A DNA stretch of 64,000 nucleotides from Candidatus Obscuribacterales bacterium (GCA_020050835.1 JAGVKB010000142.1:186001-250000); one strand, 5' to 3'. Shown: positions 1 through 8,595, counted from the stretch's first letter. The notes: generated from the sequence alone by a model not told the origin. Program-made: numbers and translations.

Positions 1-150
1 GCTCCTCATTCCACATTTCTTGCACTGCAATCGCCGCTCTGATTTGGAAATGTTGTACAACTCTTCAATACAGTCCTCCTCTGTCGGATACAGCTTTTCG
101 AACTGCACCCAAATGCGAACAAGAACATCGTCCTTTAAAGACTTTGCCAT
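1..150 (-). CDS. Transposase N-terminus (IS1595-like), truncated by window edge
   Basis: Fifty codons run from an ATG at 150 leftwards off the window. A strong GGAGGT ribosome binding site sits just upstream on the minus strand. The peptide holds FEKLYPTEEDCIEEL followed by a CKKCG zinc-finger half, which resembles the N-terminal zinc-ribbon of IS1595-type transposases (a P-(T/D)-EE-A-C helix and then CPxCG). Only this leader is visible, so the DDE domain cannot be checked. It reads away from ychF, and a 52-bp perfect palindrome lies between the two genes. It could instead be another small zinc-ribbon protein. Confidence 0.5.
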   Translation of the reverse strand, partial: MAKSLKDDVLVRIWVQFEKLYPTEEDCIEELYNISKSERRLQCKKCGMRS

Positions 151-245
151 ACCCACCTCCTTCGCTTACCACTTAGTTCGACGGAACTCGCACGAAAAAA
201 GTTCAAAACTCTTAAGTCTCTCTCTTCTTCTTTCGAAGGCAACAC

Positions 246-297
246 AATTAAGCATTGGCAGCTCAACCGTTAACGGTTGAGCTGCCAATGCTTAATT
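246..297. repeat. 52-bp perfect palindrome
   Basis: The two 26-base arms are exact reverse complements with no loop, centred on GTTAAC at 269-274. The element lies between the end of ychF and the putative transposase start. The central 22 bp recur exactly at 15766-15787. It may act as a ychF terminator, but it has no clear T-run and no loop. Confidence 0.9.
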
Positions 298-349
298 ACT
301 GACATTGGATTGGCTTGATAGCAGCGCTTCAAAGCTCGACGATCAGTGC

Positions 350-1456
350 TTAGACCGCGAAGCGGAAATTAATGCAATCACCATCGTGTACGACATAGTC
401 TTTGCCTTCAAGGCGAGCAAGTCCTTTGTCTTTAGCTGCATTCCAAGAGCCACATCCTTTGAGTGCATCAAATGCAACTACTTCCGCCCGAATAAATCCG
501 CGAGCAATGTCCGAATGGATCTTTCTTGCAGCTTCTTGAGCAGCAGTGCCGCGAGTGATTGTCCAAGCCCTCACTTCATCTTCGCCCACAGTAAAAAATG
601 GAATCACATCAAGTAATTGATAGGCAGCTTTCACGGACTTATCGCGACTGGACTCTTCGATCCCTAATGCCGAAAGGAACTCCCCGCGCTCAGCTTCGTC
701 AAGCTGGGCTATTTCCATTTCAGTTTTGGCGCAGAAGGCAAGTAACGGTGCTGACTTTGATTGCGCAAACGGGGTCAGTTGTTTTATGGTGGCAGTCTCT
801 GTTTTACCTATCTCTGATTCATCAACATTTGCAACCAATAGAAGCGGCTTTTGCGAAAGAAATGTATAACCGCGAATGAGTTTCAACTCGTCGTCTGTTA
901 ATTTGAACTGCCTCAGCGGTTGTTCGTTAGTGAGCGCTTCCCGGAATCTTGCCAGCAACTCTTTCTCGCCTTCCGCTTGCGTTCGTTCCAAGCCTTTCTT
1001 TCGTTGGATCTCCTGATCTAGCTTTTCAAGTCGTTTATCGACAACTGAAAGGTCTGCCAATATCAACTCTAACTCCAACAACTCAGCATCTCTCAAACTA
1101 TCGACACTGCCGCTCGCATGTGGAACCGCTGGATCTGTAAACGACCTGAGCACATGAACTAGTGCATCTACTTGCCTGAGATGGGCAACCAGCTGCGGAC
1201 TGAAGCCGTCCTTTTGTGCTTGTCCGGGAATCATTCCAGAAACATCAACCAGTTCGACCGTTGCATAGGTCGTCTTCTTCGGCTTGTAAAGTTGACAAAG
1301 CCAGTCCTGCCTCCAATCCGGTACCGGCACAATGCCGACATTCGGCTCCGCTTGCACCGAACCAGAAAATGCGCGAACCTCTGCATGTCCGCCTGTTAGC
1401 GCATTAAATACCGCAGTTTTGCCGCAGGAGGGCAATCCTATTATGCCTACCTTCAT
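350..1456 (-). CDS. ychF: Redox-regulated ATPase YchF (Obg family)
   Basis: This is a 368-residue member of the Obg/YchF translation-factor P-loop NTPase family. The Walker A motif GLPSCGKT is at residues 7-14. The usual NKxD base-recognition motif is replaced by NVDE, the signature of the ATP-preferring YchF branch. The last about 80 residues form the TGS domain, ending VVHDGDCINFRFAV. In other bacteria YchF binds the ribosome and takes part in oxidative-stress responses. The length is normal for the family. The tRNA-Ser gene is 60 bp upstream on the same strand. Identification is secure; the physiological role comes from the family. Confidence 0.96.
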   Translation of the reverse strand: MKVGIIGLPSCGKTAVFNALTGGHAEVRAFSGSVQAEPNVGIVPVPDWRQDWLCQLYKPKKTTYATVELVDVSGMIPGQAQKDGFSPQLVAHLRQVDALVHVLRSFTDPAVPHASGSVDSLRDAELLELELILADLSVVDKRLEKLDQEIQRKKGLERTQAEGEKELLARFREALTNEQPLRQFKLTDDELKLIRGYTFLSQKPLLLVANVDESEIGKTETATIKQLTPFAQSKSAPLLAFCAKTEMEIAQLDEAERGEFLSALGIEESSRDKSVKAAYQLLDVIPFFTVGEDEVRAWTITRGTAAQEAARKIHSDIARGFIRAEVVAFDALKGCGSWNAAKDKGLARLEGKDYVVHDGDCINFRFAV

Positions 1457-1516
1457 ATCTCTTATCTAGAACTCCAAAACCGGTGCACATCGCGCCGGCT
1501 CACTCCGCTGAAAGAC

Positions 1517-1600
1517 CGGAGAGGGTGGGATTCGAACCCACGTGGCTTGCGCCCATCCGCTTTCGAGGCGGCGCCGTTATGACCGCTTCGGTACCTCTCC
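1517..1600 (-). tRNA. tRNA-Ser (anticodon CGA)
   Basis: Read on the minus strand, the 7-bp acceptor stem GGAGAGG pairs with CCTCTCC. The anticodon loop is CTCGAAA (anticodon CGA, reads UCG), a long class-II variable arm follows, and the T-arm carries GGGTTCGAATCCC. The discriminator base is G, as expected for serine. The 3' CCA is not encoded, so it must be added by a nucleotidyltransferase such as the one at 8596-11253. Confidence 0.96.
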
Positions 1601-1737
1601 TCAATAGTACGGAATTATAACTCACTTGAAAGCCCGGCGGGCAGACGAACTCGACCGACCGACACAACACAGACTTTCAAAGCGCCAGCCGGGCGAGTAC
1701 GCCGGCAGCTGATTAATTTGCCTCGGGCACCGTCTCT

Positions 1738-2451
1738 TTAGTTATGCCGCGTCGGACCTAAACTCGGGCGGCCGGCAATCTGCGTTCCCAGCTCGGCCTG
1801 CGTCTTTAGGGCAGACATGACTCCGGGCATATCGACATGGACTTGCCGCTTAATCAAAATCTGCGGTATGAAAAGGCCGCCATTGGTGTACGACGAATAA
1901 GTAACGATTGTGTGATGACCACCCTCGCTTGGCTCGAGTTTCCAGTAACCATCAACTTCTTTGAAATCGCCTTTCACACGATGCCATTCCAGTGACTTGT
2001 TCGGGATCTCTTTTACTTCCAGGATGTAGTTGTAGGTACCAAACGGACCGCTCGGCTGAACCTGGTGCTGAACGATTTTGGTGGCTCCGTGATCTTCCAA
2101 AACGTGACATTTTTTCAAGTGCGGGAAGACAGATGGTGCATTTTCGTAATCAACAAGAATTCTGAAAACCTGTTCAGGTTTTGCCTTTACTACCATCTTT
2201 ACGACTTGAAAGCACTTCTGACCATGCATCTCATCTACTACATCAAAAGGCGGAGAGACATTCTCCATTTGCCCTTTTGCTAATACCGGCGAGAACTGAG
2301 CTGAAACACCCACCGCACTTGCGGCTGATAACAACGCACTGAGCGCCACTACCGCACTTTTCCAAGATCTCAAGACAGCCCGTCCTTTCAATTGACCAGC
2401 TTTATCACCAAACCGCATCAAACACAATACTGAAAATTTCTTCATTGTCAA
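1738..2451 (-). CDS. SRPBCC (START/polyketide-cyclase fold) secreted protein
   Basis: This 237-residue protein has a hydrophobic stretch around residues 32-50 (VVALSALLSAASAVGVSA) that looks like a signal peptide or anchor. It is followed by an SRPBCC/COQ10-type lipid-binding domain: KPEQVFRILVDYENAPSVFP, then a W/Y-rich beta grip (YNYILEVKEIPNKSLEWHRV) and a long C-terminal helix. Family members bind hydrophobic ligands in a helix-grip cavity; the ligand here is unknown. The N-terminal about 30 basic residues before the hydrophobic core are long for a signal peptide, so the true start may be internal. It stands alone, downstream of no obvious operon partner. Confidence 0.8.
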   Translation of the reverse strand: MTMKKFSVLCLMRFGDKAGQLKGRAVLRSWKSAVVALSALLSAASAVGVSAQFSPVLAKGQMENVSPPFDVVDEMHGQKCFQVVKMVVKAKPEQVFRILVDYENAPSVFPHLKKCHVLEDHGATKIVQHQVQPSGPFGTYNYILEVKEIPNKSLEWHRVKGDFKEVDGYWKLEPSEGGHHTIVTYSSYTNGGLFIPQILIKRQVHVDMPGVMSALKTQAELGTQIAGRPSLGPTRHN

Positions 2452-2771
2452 CCACGTGACTCAGCCCATCGCCAAATAGATTCGCAAATCTAGAGGACGG
2501 CGGCAATGACTTCCGGTTCCCGCTCGCAAAAATGGAGCCCGAGAATTCTACACTATCTCCTGACTTCTAAAGCAAGATGAATTTCATCTACCAGCTAGAG
2601 TCAATGAATACGCCGTTATCTAATTGCGGATCAAAACGCAACTAATTCTGTCTAATTTGACTAACATAGTGCACCGATTTCAACGTATTGCAACTCATTT
2701 ACCGCTTATGATCAAGAGAACTGGCGCGGACACTACCATTTTCAAGCAGATAACCCGCAAGATCAAAATTT
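2452..2771. other. Divergent intergenic region, no gene seen
   Basis: About 320 bases separate the minus-strand SRPBCC gene and the plus-strand CoA-transferase gene. It is AT-richer than its surroundings and presumably carries both promoters. I see no convincing RNA gene, hairpin or coding frame in it; a short plus-strand frame from 2624 overlaps the CoA-transferase and looks accidental. Confidence 0.6.
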
Positions 2772-3698
2772 ATGCACGACAAACAAATTCCATCCATGAA
2801 AACTGCTGGCTCGAAATTGATGCCGCTATCAGAAGCGATCGAGCGCTTCGTGCAATCCGGTGACACAGTTTATGCGGCCGGATTTACTCATCTCATCCCA
2901 TTTGCAGCCGGACACGAGATCATCAGGCAGAAAAAGCGTGACCTTACGGTCGTTAGAGCTACACCAGACCTTATTTACGACCAGCTAGTTGCAGCCGGTT
3001 GCGTGAGAAAGGTAATCTTCAGCTGGGCCGGAAATCCAGGCGTCGGATCTTTACGGCTGCTGCGCAAAGCAATTGAAAAAGGTCAGTTGGAGATTGAGGA
3101 GTACACGCATTTCGGCATGGTAATGGCGCTAACGGCCGGCGCATCAGGACTGCCATTTCTGCCATTGCGATCAAATATCGGCAGCTCGCTTCCAGCTGCG
3201 AATCCTCGGATCAAAGAGATTGTATGTCCTTATACCGGACAGAGCTTAAGCACCGTTCCGGCGATCAATCCGGACGTCGCAATTATCCATGCTCAGCGAG
3301 CTTCGCTTGGGGGTGATACGCAGGTATGGGGAATAACCGGTGAGCAGAAAGAAGCAGCGTTTGCTAGTAAGCGCGTAATCGTCACAGTCGAGGAGATCGT
3401 AGAGGAATCAACCATTCGCCAAAACCCACAAATGACCGTAATCCCAGGATTCAAGGTGCAAGCGCTTTCGGCCGTGCCATTCGGCGCGCATCCATCCTAC
3501 GCTCACGGATACTACGAGCGTGACAACGATTTCTACGTGGACTGGGACAAAATCTCGGCTGATCCGGCTCGCCTTGAGTCATACCTTCAAGACTGGGTAT
3601 ATGGAGTTCGTGACCGAGAAGAGTATGCCGCAAAACTTCCCGCCTCAGTTCGCGACTGTTTGTTTTCAGTCCGAGCCACTGAAGCTGTTGCTGGCTAA
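2772..3698 (+). CDS. CoA-transferase subunit A-like protein (orphan)
   Basis: This 308-residue protein resembles family I CoA-transferase alpha subunits such as glutaconate CoA-transferase GctA. It has the opening PLSEAIERFVQSGDTVYAAGF, then RKVIFSWAGNPGVGS and PAINPDVAIIHAQRA, where DVAIIHA is typical of the CoA-binding fold. In this family the catalytic glutamate sits in the B subunit, which normally follows immediately. Here the next gene, 27 bp downstream, is a lipid kinase and no B subunit is in the window. The enzyme may pair with a remote B subunit or do something else. ATG at 2796 is an alternative start; neither start has a strong ribosome binding site. Confidence 0.8.
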   Translation: MHDKQIPSMKTAGSKLMPLSEAIERFVQSGDTVYAAGFTHLIPFAAGHEIIRQKKRDLTVVRATPDLIYDQLVAAGCVRKVIFSWAGNPGVGSLRLLRKAIEKGQLEIEEYTHFGMVMALTAGASGLPFLPLRSNIGSSLPAANPRIKEIVCPYTGQSLSTVPAINPDVAIIHAQRASLGGDTQVWGITGEQKEAAFASKRVIVTVEEIVEESTIRQNPQMTVIPGFKVQALSAVPFGAHPSYAHGYYERDNDFYVDWDKISADPARLESYLQDWVYGVRDREEYAAKLPASVRDCLFSVRATEAVAG

Positions 3699-3725
3699 GT
3701 TCTGCGGTAATCGAATGAACAAGCG

Positions 3726-4751
3726 ATGCCAAAACTAGCTTTGCTGGTTTACAACCCCGCAGCAAGGACCGCTGCCGAGCCAGACATGTGGCTTGGTACA
3801 ATTATCCACCGCCTATGCGAGCAGTCGGACTATGTGGTGACAGTCTTTCCCACGACAACTGGCACCACTCACAAAGACTTGCTTCCGCTCATCAATGACC
3901 ACACCGATCTCGTAGTGGCAGCAGGTGGAGACGGCACAGTCAGATTTGTACTGGGGGCGCTGGCAGAAGCAAAGTCTTCAGTGCCCGCCGGAATAGTACC
4001 TCTGGGCACCGGCAATCAGCTGGCCCGCAATCTCGGTATCTTTGAGGAAAACCTTCTTGGCGATCCGCTCGAAGACGCCCTGCAGACGATTTTGCATGGC
4101 AGTCCGGTTAGAATTGACCTCGGTGTAATGAATGGCGAGTACTTCGCCGTCGCAGCCGGAGCTGGTCCACTTTCTGATGCCGTGGTCATTCCGGGCCGGG
4201 AAGACAAGACCAATTGGAAGATGCTGGCCTATGCCAGCTCAATGATTCAAACATTCGCCATGCCACCAGTCGTCTTCAAGATTGCCACCGAAAATGAATC
4301 GTTTAAGATCGCTGCCTCTGGCGTCTTCATCACAAATGTCTCCGAGATGGGCATGGGTACACTTGCTCAGACAGCCCAACTTAACGACGGCATTCTCGAT
4401 CTTTGCATACTCAACCCGACCGAATTCGCCCATTACCTCGAGCTTGGGTTTCGCTTCGCAGGCGGCTTCATAGGCGGAAAAGCACCATACTACACAAGAC
4501 AGGTTAAGTCGCTAACAATCGAATGCATGCCGGTAAGAAGCCCGCTCTCAGCTCTACAATGGCTCGGCTTCAAAATGCGAAATTTGATCAGCGGCGAATT
4601 CCACAGCTTGCCGCCACGCCACAAGGAAGTCATGGCTATGGTCGATGGCGACGCTTGTGGAACAACTCCGATGGTAATCACCGTGGCACCACAAGCAGTA
4701 GCAGTCCTGGCCCCATCTGGCTTTCTTGCTGCAAAGAAAACAACCGGCTAA
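3726..4751 (+). CDS. Diacylglycerol/sphingosine kinase-family lipid kinase (YegS/DgkB-like)
   Basis: The 341 residues show the DAGK catalytic signatures in order: YNPAA near the N-terminus, GGDGTV (nucleotide-binding loop) at about residues 66-71, PLGTGNQLARNLG at about 93-105, and the C-terminal DGD segment. This family phosphorylates diacylglycerol or related lipids with ATP at the inner membrane face. The gene follows the CoA-transferase closely, so the two may be co-transcribed, perhaps in lipid turnover (inference). Length and motifs are normal for the family. Confidence 0.92.
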   Translation: MPKLALLVYNPAARTAAEPDMWLGTIIHRLCEQSDYVVTVFPTTTGTTHKDLLPLINDHTDLVVAAGGDGTVRFVLGALAEAKSSVPAGIVPLGTGNQLARNLGIFEENLLGDPLEDALQTILHGSPVRIDLGVMNGEYFAVAAGAGPLSDAVVIPGREDKTNWKMLAYASSMIQTFAMPPVVFKIATENESFKIAASGVFITNVSEMGMGTLAQTAQLNDGILDLCILNPTEFAHYLELGFRFAGGFIGGKAPYYTRQVKSLTIECMPVRSPLSALQWLGFKMRNLISGEFHSLPPRHKEVMAMVDGDACGTTPMVITVAPQAVAVLAPSGFLAAKKTTG

Positions 4752-4875
4752 TCGGAACCTTGACCGATAATGCACAGCCGGCATTCCTGCGTTGGCCAAC
4801 AGGAGACAAAGGATCGACAGGCGGTAAGATCTGATCTATAAAGCCTAAACAGATCGTCTCGACCACTCGCCGAAA

Positions 4876-5961
4876 TTGGATATTACCAGACGCAATTTCC
4901 TAATAAAGTCTCTGGCAGCTGCCGGCCTTTTCCTGCCTCTACATGCACAGCCCACACAAGGCTGCCCAACTTTGAGTCCGACTCGAGACAATCGGAAGAT
5001 CTTGGTTGTCATTCAATTGTCCGGCGGAAACGACGGGCTCAATACGGTCGTTCCTTACGGCTGCGGTCATTACTATGACAAGCGCCCGACACTGTCCATC
5101 CCGCCCGACGATCTTATTACAATCAATGGAACGCTTGGCCTTCACCCCAGCTTAACCGGTCTCAGTGAGCTCCACAAACGAGGACAGCTTGCCATCGTGC
5201 TCGGCGCCGGCTATCAAAATAGCAGCCGGTCTCATTGCCGCTCCACCGATATATGGCAAACAGCCAAACCGACAACCCTCTCAACCACCGGCTGGCTCGG
5301 ACGACTCCTGGCTGAGTTAGACCACCCGAGCGGCTTAAAATCGAGCTTTCCATCTGCCGTCTATCTGGAAAACAGCTGCCCCATGACGCTGGCTGGTTCG
5401 GCCCCGCTTGGAATATTACCCAAAGGCGCAGCCCAAGCAGCGCCGGCTGGCCCTGGTGAACAACCTAGATTAATCGCCTATCCCCCAAATAGTTTTGCTC
5501 AAAAAATTGCTCTCGTTAGCCAAATGATCATCGCTGGCTACGACACTCGCGTTTACTTTTTGAGCTTAACCGGCTTCGACACACACACCAACCAGAAGCT
5601 GGTCCACAATGACTTGTTGCAACAGCTATCAGTCGGAATCTCGACCTTTCAAACAAATCTCCAACATCATGGCTTAGCGAACAATGTACTTACAATCACG
5701 TTTTCGGAATTCGGTAGACGCTTGGCAGAAAATCCAGAGTACGGCACAGACCACGGCGCAGCTGCTCCTCATTTCGTGATTGGCGGCGCCATAGACGGCG
5801 GATTGTACGGACAGTATCCGAATCTCAATCAACTTGAATCCGCAGACTTAAAGCCCACCGTCGACTTTCGCGCCATCTACGCTACCATCATAGAGCGCTG
5901 GTTTGGTGCGGACAGTCGATCAATCTTAGGAGAGCGCTTCGACCTGCTCGCTTTCGTTTAA
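4876..5961 (+). CDS. DUF1501 family protein, Tat-exported
   Basis: The 361-residue protein starts at TTG with the twin-arginine motif RRNFL at residues 5-9, then a hydrophobic segment ending near LHAQP, so it is probably exported folded by the Tat system. The body matches DUF1501 (alkaline-phosphatase-like fold): VIQLSGGNDGLNTVVPY, GLHPSLTGLSELHKRGQLAI, GFDTHTNQ and FSEFGRRLAENPEYGTDHG, whose Asp/His residues fit a metal site. The function of DUF1501 proteins is poorly known. They usually pair with a DUF1800 gene, which is absent here. It lies alone between the lipid kinase and a small secreted protein. Confidence 0.9.
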   Translation: MDITRRNFLIKSLAAAGLFLPLHAQPTQGCPTLSPTRDNRKILVVIQLSGGNDGLNTVVPYGCGHYYDKRPTLSIPPDDLITINGTLGLHPSLTGLSELHKRGQLAIVLGAGYQNSSRSHCRSTDIWQTAKPTTLSTTGWLGRLLAELDHPSGLKSSFPSAVYLENSCPMTLAGSAPLGILPKGAAQAAPAGPGEQPRLIAYPPNSFAQKIALVSQMIIAGYDTRVYFLSLTGFDTHTNQKLVHNDLLQQLSVGISTFQTNLQHHGLANNVLTITFSEFGRRLAENPEYGTDHGAAAPHFVIGGAIDGGLYGQYPNLNQLESADLKPTVDFRAIYATIIERWFGADSRSILGERFDLLAFV

Positions 5962-6087
5962 CTTCGTGCCAACAGCATTGACTAGATCAGCACCTTTTGG
6001 GATCGAATCTGCAAGCGGTTCTAAGAATAGAAGAAAGAGACAGTACTTAAGACTGCCCCCTTCCTTTGTGTCGACTATGGAAAGCTC

Positions 6088-6420
6088 TTACTTAGCCGGT
6101 GCTTCAGGAGCCGCTGCCCCTGCGTCAGCAGCCGGTGCCGAAGGTGGAGCAGCCTCCGTGACTTTATCACACTTCTTCTTACTGTGTTTCTTGTGGCACT
6201 TGCCACCTTTTTTGGCCTTGGCAGACTCCTTCTTTTCCTTCTTTATTTTGGTTGACTTCTTCTCTTTCTTAACTTCCTTCTTGGCAGCACCATCCGCCGG
6301 CGCTTCCTGCTTGGCAGAATCATCTGTAGTGGCTTCATCGGCGTAACCGATCATTTGCACACCCAAACCAAGCATAAACGCCAGAGCGAGCGACAAAGAC
6401 AGCTTCGAGACAATATTCAT
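6088..6420 (-). CDS. Small secreted Lys/Ala-rich protein with Cys/His patch
   Basis: A 110-residue protein starting at the ATG at 6420, chosen because GGGAGGAAGGG lies just upstream. Residues 1-27 form a classic signal peptide (LSLALAFMLGLGVQMIGYADE). The mature part is low-complexity: lysine blocks (KKEVKKEKKSTKIKKEKKES), a short Cys/His patch GGKCHKKHSKKKCD, and an Ala/Pro tail. The two cysteines and two histidines could bind a metal, or the cysteines could cross-link, but no family is recognised. Reading starts upstream of 6420 look spurious. Confidence 0.7.
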   Translation of the reverse strand: MNIVSKLSLSLALAFMLGLGVQMIGYADEATTDDSAKQEAPADGAAKKEVKKEKKSTKIKKEKKESAKAKKGGKCHKKHSKKKCDKVTEAAPPSAPAADAGAAAPEAPAK

Positions 6421-6590
6421 CAATCCCTTCCTCCCAAATTTATTCTTGCGTTTGTCGGCAATCTGCCAGCAAACCCGACTGAATGTATCGTAAAACACCG
6501 TCGTAAAAGGTCCGGACCCTGCTGGTAAGGAGATTGTTAAAACGAACATGGATCGCCTGAGAGGCTAATCAAGCGACCCGGCTGTGCGCA

Positions 6591-6916
6591 ATGTCAAAGC
6601 TCGCTCCTCGCAAAAAACACCGCTGCCTGAGCGATGTCGACCTAAAAACGCTCTACAACCTGATACTCGGCTTGACCGACAGAGCGAACGCGCTCCGGCG
6701 CCAGATTCAGTTTGCGCGGGGCGCAGAGCCGCATCGGCTCCCTTTACACCAAGCTTCTGAAAGGAAAGGAAGATCGCCTGCAGGCAAAGGCCGTGGGAAC
6801 TGAGATCGTCAACCAAAGAGCACGTCTCATTTTCGAGGCTGTGAAATGCGATCGTCCCGGAACAGCTCCAGGCGATCGATTCGGAGTTTCATGGCTGGCT
6901 AGACGACCCATTTTGA
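6591..6916 (+). pseudogene. Probable frameshifted small helical protein gene
   Basis: Three overlapping frames read as one natural helical protein. Frame 1 runs from the ATG at 6591 to about 6700 (DVDLKTLYNLILGLTDRANA). It continues after a +1 shift near 6710 (IGSLYTKLLKGKEDRLQAKA through NQRARLIFEAV). After a second +1 shift near 6847 it continues as AIVPEQLQAIDSEFHGWLDD and stops at 6916. Each segment alone ends in unlikely Arg/Pro-rich sequence. The joined product would be about 108 residues, alpha-helical and unrecognised. Either the gene is decayed or the assembly carries two single-base errors. Confidence 0.45.
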
Positions 6917-6970
6917 GGCGCCTATCAGTTACGAACCGCCGCGCAAGATCTGCCGCTGTCGTTCCAGCGA

Positions 6971-8068
6971 TCAATGATCGTGGAGATGATGAAGATCGGG
7001 GAAATGCGAATGGCTATGCACAGTCGGCTCATGCCTATGCCAGTGGGAATGCGGTACGTTTTGCGGTTGATCACCAGCATGTTCGTGCTGGTGATGCTCG
7101 TCATGGACGTGAGAGTGTTCGTGCTCGAAGTCCGGATGAGAATGCTCATGTTGATGCTCCTCCGTCAAATGGAGATACACTCCAATTCCCATTAAGGTTG
7201 CCGCCGCCAGAAAGTTGAGCGGCACCGGCTCTCTCAGTAAGCAAATTGCCAAAAATGCGCCAAAAAACGGCGCACAAGAGAAATAGGCACCGGCCCTGGC
7301 CGCGCCAATCTCTCTTAATGCCAGAACGAAGCAACTTAGACTGACGCCATAACCGAACAACCCAACTAAAGCCGCCGCCGCCAATTTGCTCAGACTAGGC
7401 ATCTGGCAACCAGCCCAGACTGCCAGCAGAAGACTGAAGGTTCCGGCTGTCATTCCCTTCAACATGGCGATCTGAACCGGATCGCCGGCTGAGACCTTGC
7501 GGGTCAAATTATTGTCCACAGCCCAGGCAAGACAAGCACCAATTACCAGCAGATCGGCCTCAGACGCGCCATTGCTGGTGGTACCATTCACTGCAAGCAG
7601 TATTCCGCCGCCGGTAATAGCCCCCATCCCGACCAGCAGCCGCCTGTCGACCCCTTCCTTGAACACGAGCCAGGCCAGCGCAGCTGTAAAGACACCCTCG
7701 AGATTGAGCAGCAGCGACGTTGTCGAAGCAGGCAACAGCTTGAGTCCGAAGAACAGCAAGATCGGGCCGACCAGTCCGCCAGAGAATATGGCAGCGGCTA
7801 GCCAGCCATATTCTGACCTCCTGAGCTTTGCTTCCGTCGAAGGCTTTCGATTGAATAGCTTAGAGATGAGCCGCCAACCAAACAATCCGCCAGCCGAACC
7901 GAGATACAAGACAGCAGCCAGCAAGAACGGGCTGAACGAACCAAGCAACATTTTGGCAACCGGAGTGCTCGCCCCGAACAAGACCGCCGCGACAAGTGCA
8001 TAGATAATGCCGTTCCGACGCGCTGAGCCAGTAATGCACCACTGTTTCATCACCGGTCCGTCCCGCAA
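6971..8068 (-). CDS. EamA/DMT-family permease with long His-rich C-terminal tail
   Basis: The 365-residue protein has about ten hydrophobic helices in two EamA-type halves (GIIYALVAAVLFGASTPVAK opens the first; a second repeat begins near LLVIGACLAWAVDNNLTR). This is the drug/metabolite transporter superfamily, inner membrane. The last about 65 residues form a tail with roughly 20 histidines in HxH and HEHxH runs, unusual for EamA and typical of metal-handling proteins. The start is TTG at 8068, preceded by GAGGCGG; an ATG at 8050 is possible. It is divergent from an HxlR regulator, with palindromic sites between, so it is probably controlled by it. Substrate unknown; metal export or metal sensing by the tail is inference. 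Confidence 0.85.
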   Translation of the reverse strand: MRDGPVMKQWCITGSARRNGIIYALVAAVLFGASTPVAKMLLGSFSPFLLAAVLYLGSAGGLFGWRLISKLFNRKPSTEAKLRRSEYGWLAAAIFSGGLVGPILLFFGLKLLPASTTSLLLNLEGVFTAALAWLVFKEGVDRRLLVGMGAITGGGILLAVNGTTSNGASEADLLVIGACLAWAVDNNLTRKVSAGDPVQIAMLKGMTAGTFSLLLAVWAGCQMPSLSKLAAAALVGLFGYGVSLSCFVLALREIGAARAGAYFSCAPFFGAFLAICLLREPVPLNFLAAATLMGIGVYLHLTEEHQHEHSHPDFEHEHSHVHDEHHQHEHAGDQPQNVPHSHWHRHEPTVHSHSHFPDLHHLHDH

Positions 8069-8128
8069 CTTCCGCCTCTACTGTGGGAATCCAGGCTCAT
8101 TCATTGCCAGCCTTTGCGAAGTGCGCTA

Positions 8129-8180
8129 GTATCCAAGTATACAGTAAGCGCACTTCAGGCAATAGTATCACTTTGGATAC
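8129..8180. promoter_or_regulatory. Candidate HxlR operator pair between divergent genes
   Basis: Two related GTATC-type inverted elements lie between the permease and the regulator: GTATCCAAGTATAC at 8129-8142 and GTATCACTTTGGATAC at 8165-8180. The arms GTATCCAAG and CTTTGGATAC also match each other across the gap. Position and symmetry fit operators of a dimeric winged-helix regulator; assignment to the adjacent HxlR protein is inference. Confidence 0.55.
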
Positions 8181-8191
8181 CAGGAGGACCG

Positions 8192-8563
8192 GTGCACAAT
8201 AAGCTCGAATGCCCGATCATGTCCACCATCGCCATGATCTCTGACAAATGGAAAGTGCTGATTATTTGCAAACTGCGGAAAGGCACCATTCGCTTCAACT
8301 CGCTGAAGCGCGAGCTCCAGGGTGTGACACAACGAGTGCTCACTCAACAACTAAGAGAGCTTGAGGCCGACGGATTGGTTTACCGCAAAGTCTATGCTGA
8401 AGTGCCACCGAGAGTGGAGTATTCGCTCACTCACCTCGGTCAGACGCTGGTTCCCGTGCTCGAAAGCTTGGAAGAATGGGCCGGAGAGCATTGCACTGAA
8501 ATTATCGACGCACGCCGCCGCGCCCTGGCCGGCCAGGTGGAAGCCAGAAAGGTACCTTCTTAA
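8192..8563 (+). CDS. HxlR-family transcriptional regulator
   Basis: A 123-residue protein from GTG at 8192, chosen for the AGGAGG at 8182-8187. The HxlR winged helix begins with the family cysteine (NKLECPI) and continues ISDKWKVLIICKLRKGTIRFNSLKREL, VTQRVLTQQLRELEADGLVYR and PPRVEYSLTHLGQTL. HxlR proteins are dimeric regulators that often respond to reactive electrophiles or thiol stress through that N-terminal cysteine. The divergent neighbour is the His-tailed EamA permease, its likely target. Identification of the family is strong; the signal is unknown. Confidence 0.93.
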   Translation: MHNKLECPIMSTIAMISDKWKVLIICKLRKGTIRFNSLKRELQGVTQRVLTQQLRELEADGLVYRKVYAEVPPRVEYSLTHLGQTLVPVLESLEEWAGEHCTEIIDARRRALAGQVEARKVPS

Positions 8564-8595
8564 ACACCGACCGCAATCAGCCGCCTGTCCTTCAA

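Noticed and set aside
6088-6549. Earlier start (153 residues) for the small secreted protein
   Set aside because: The extension has no ribosome binding site, while the ATG at 6420 has GGGAGGAAGGG and begins a proper signal peptide.
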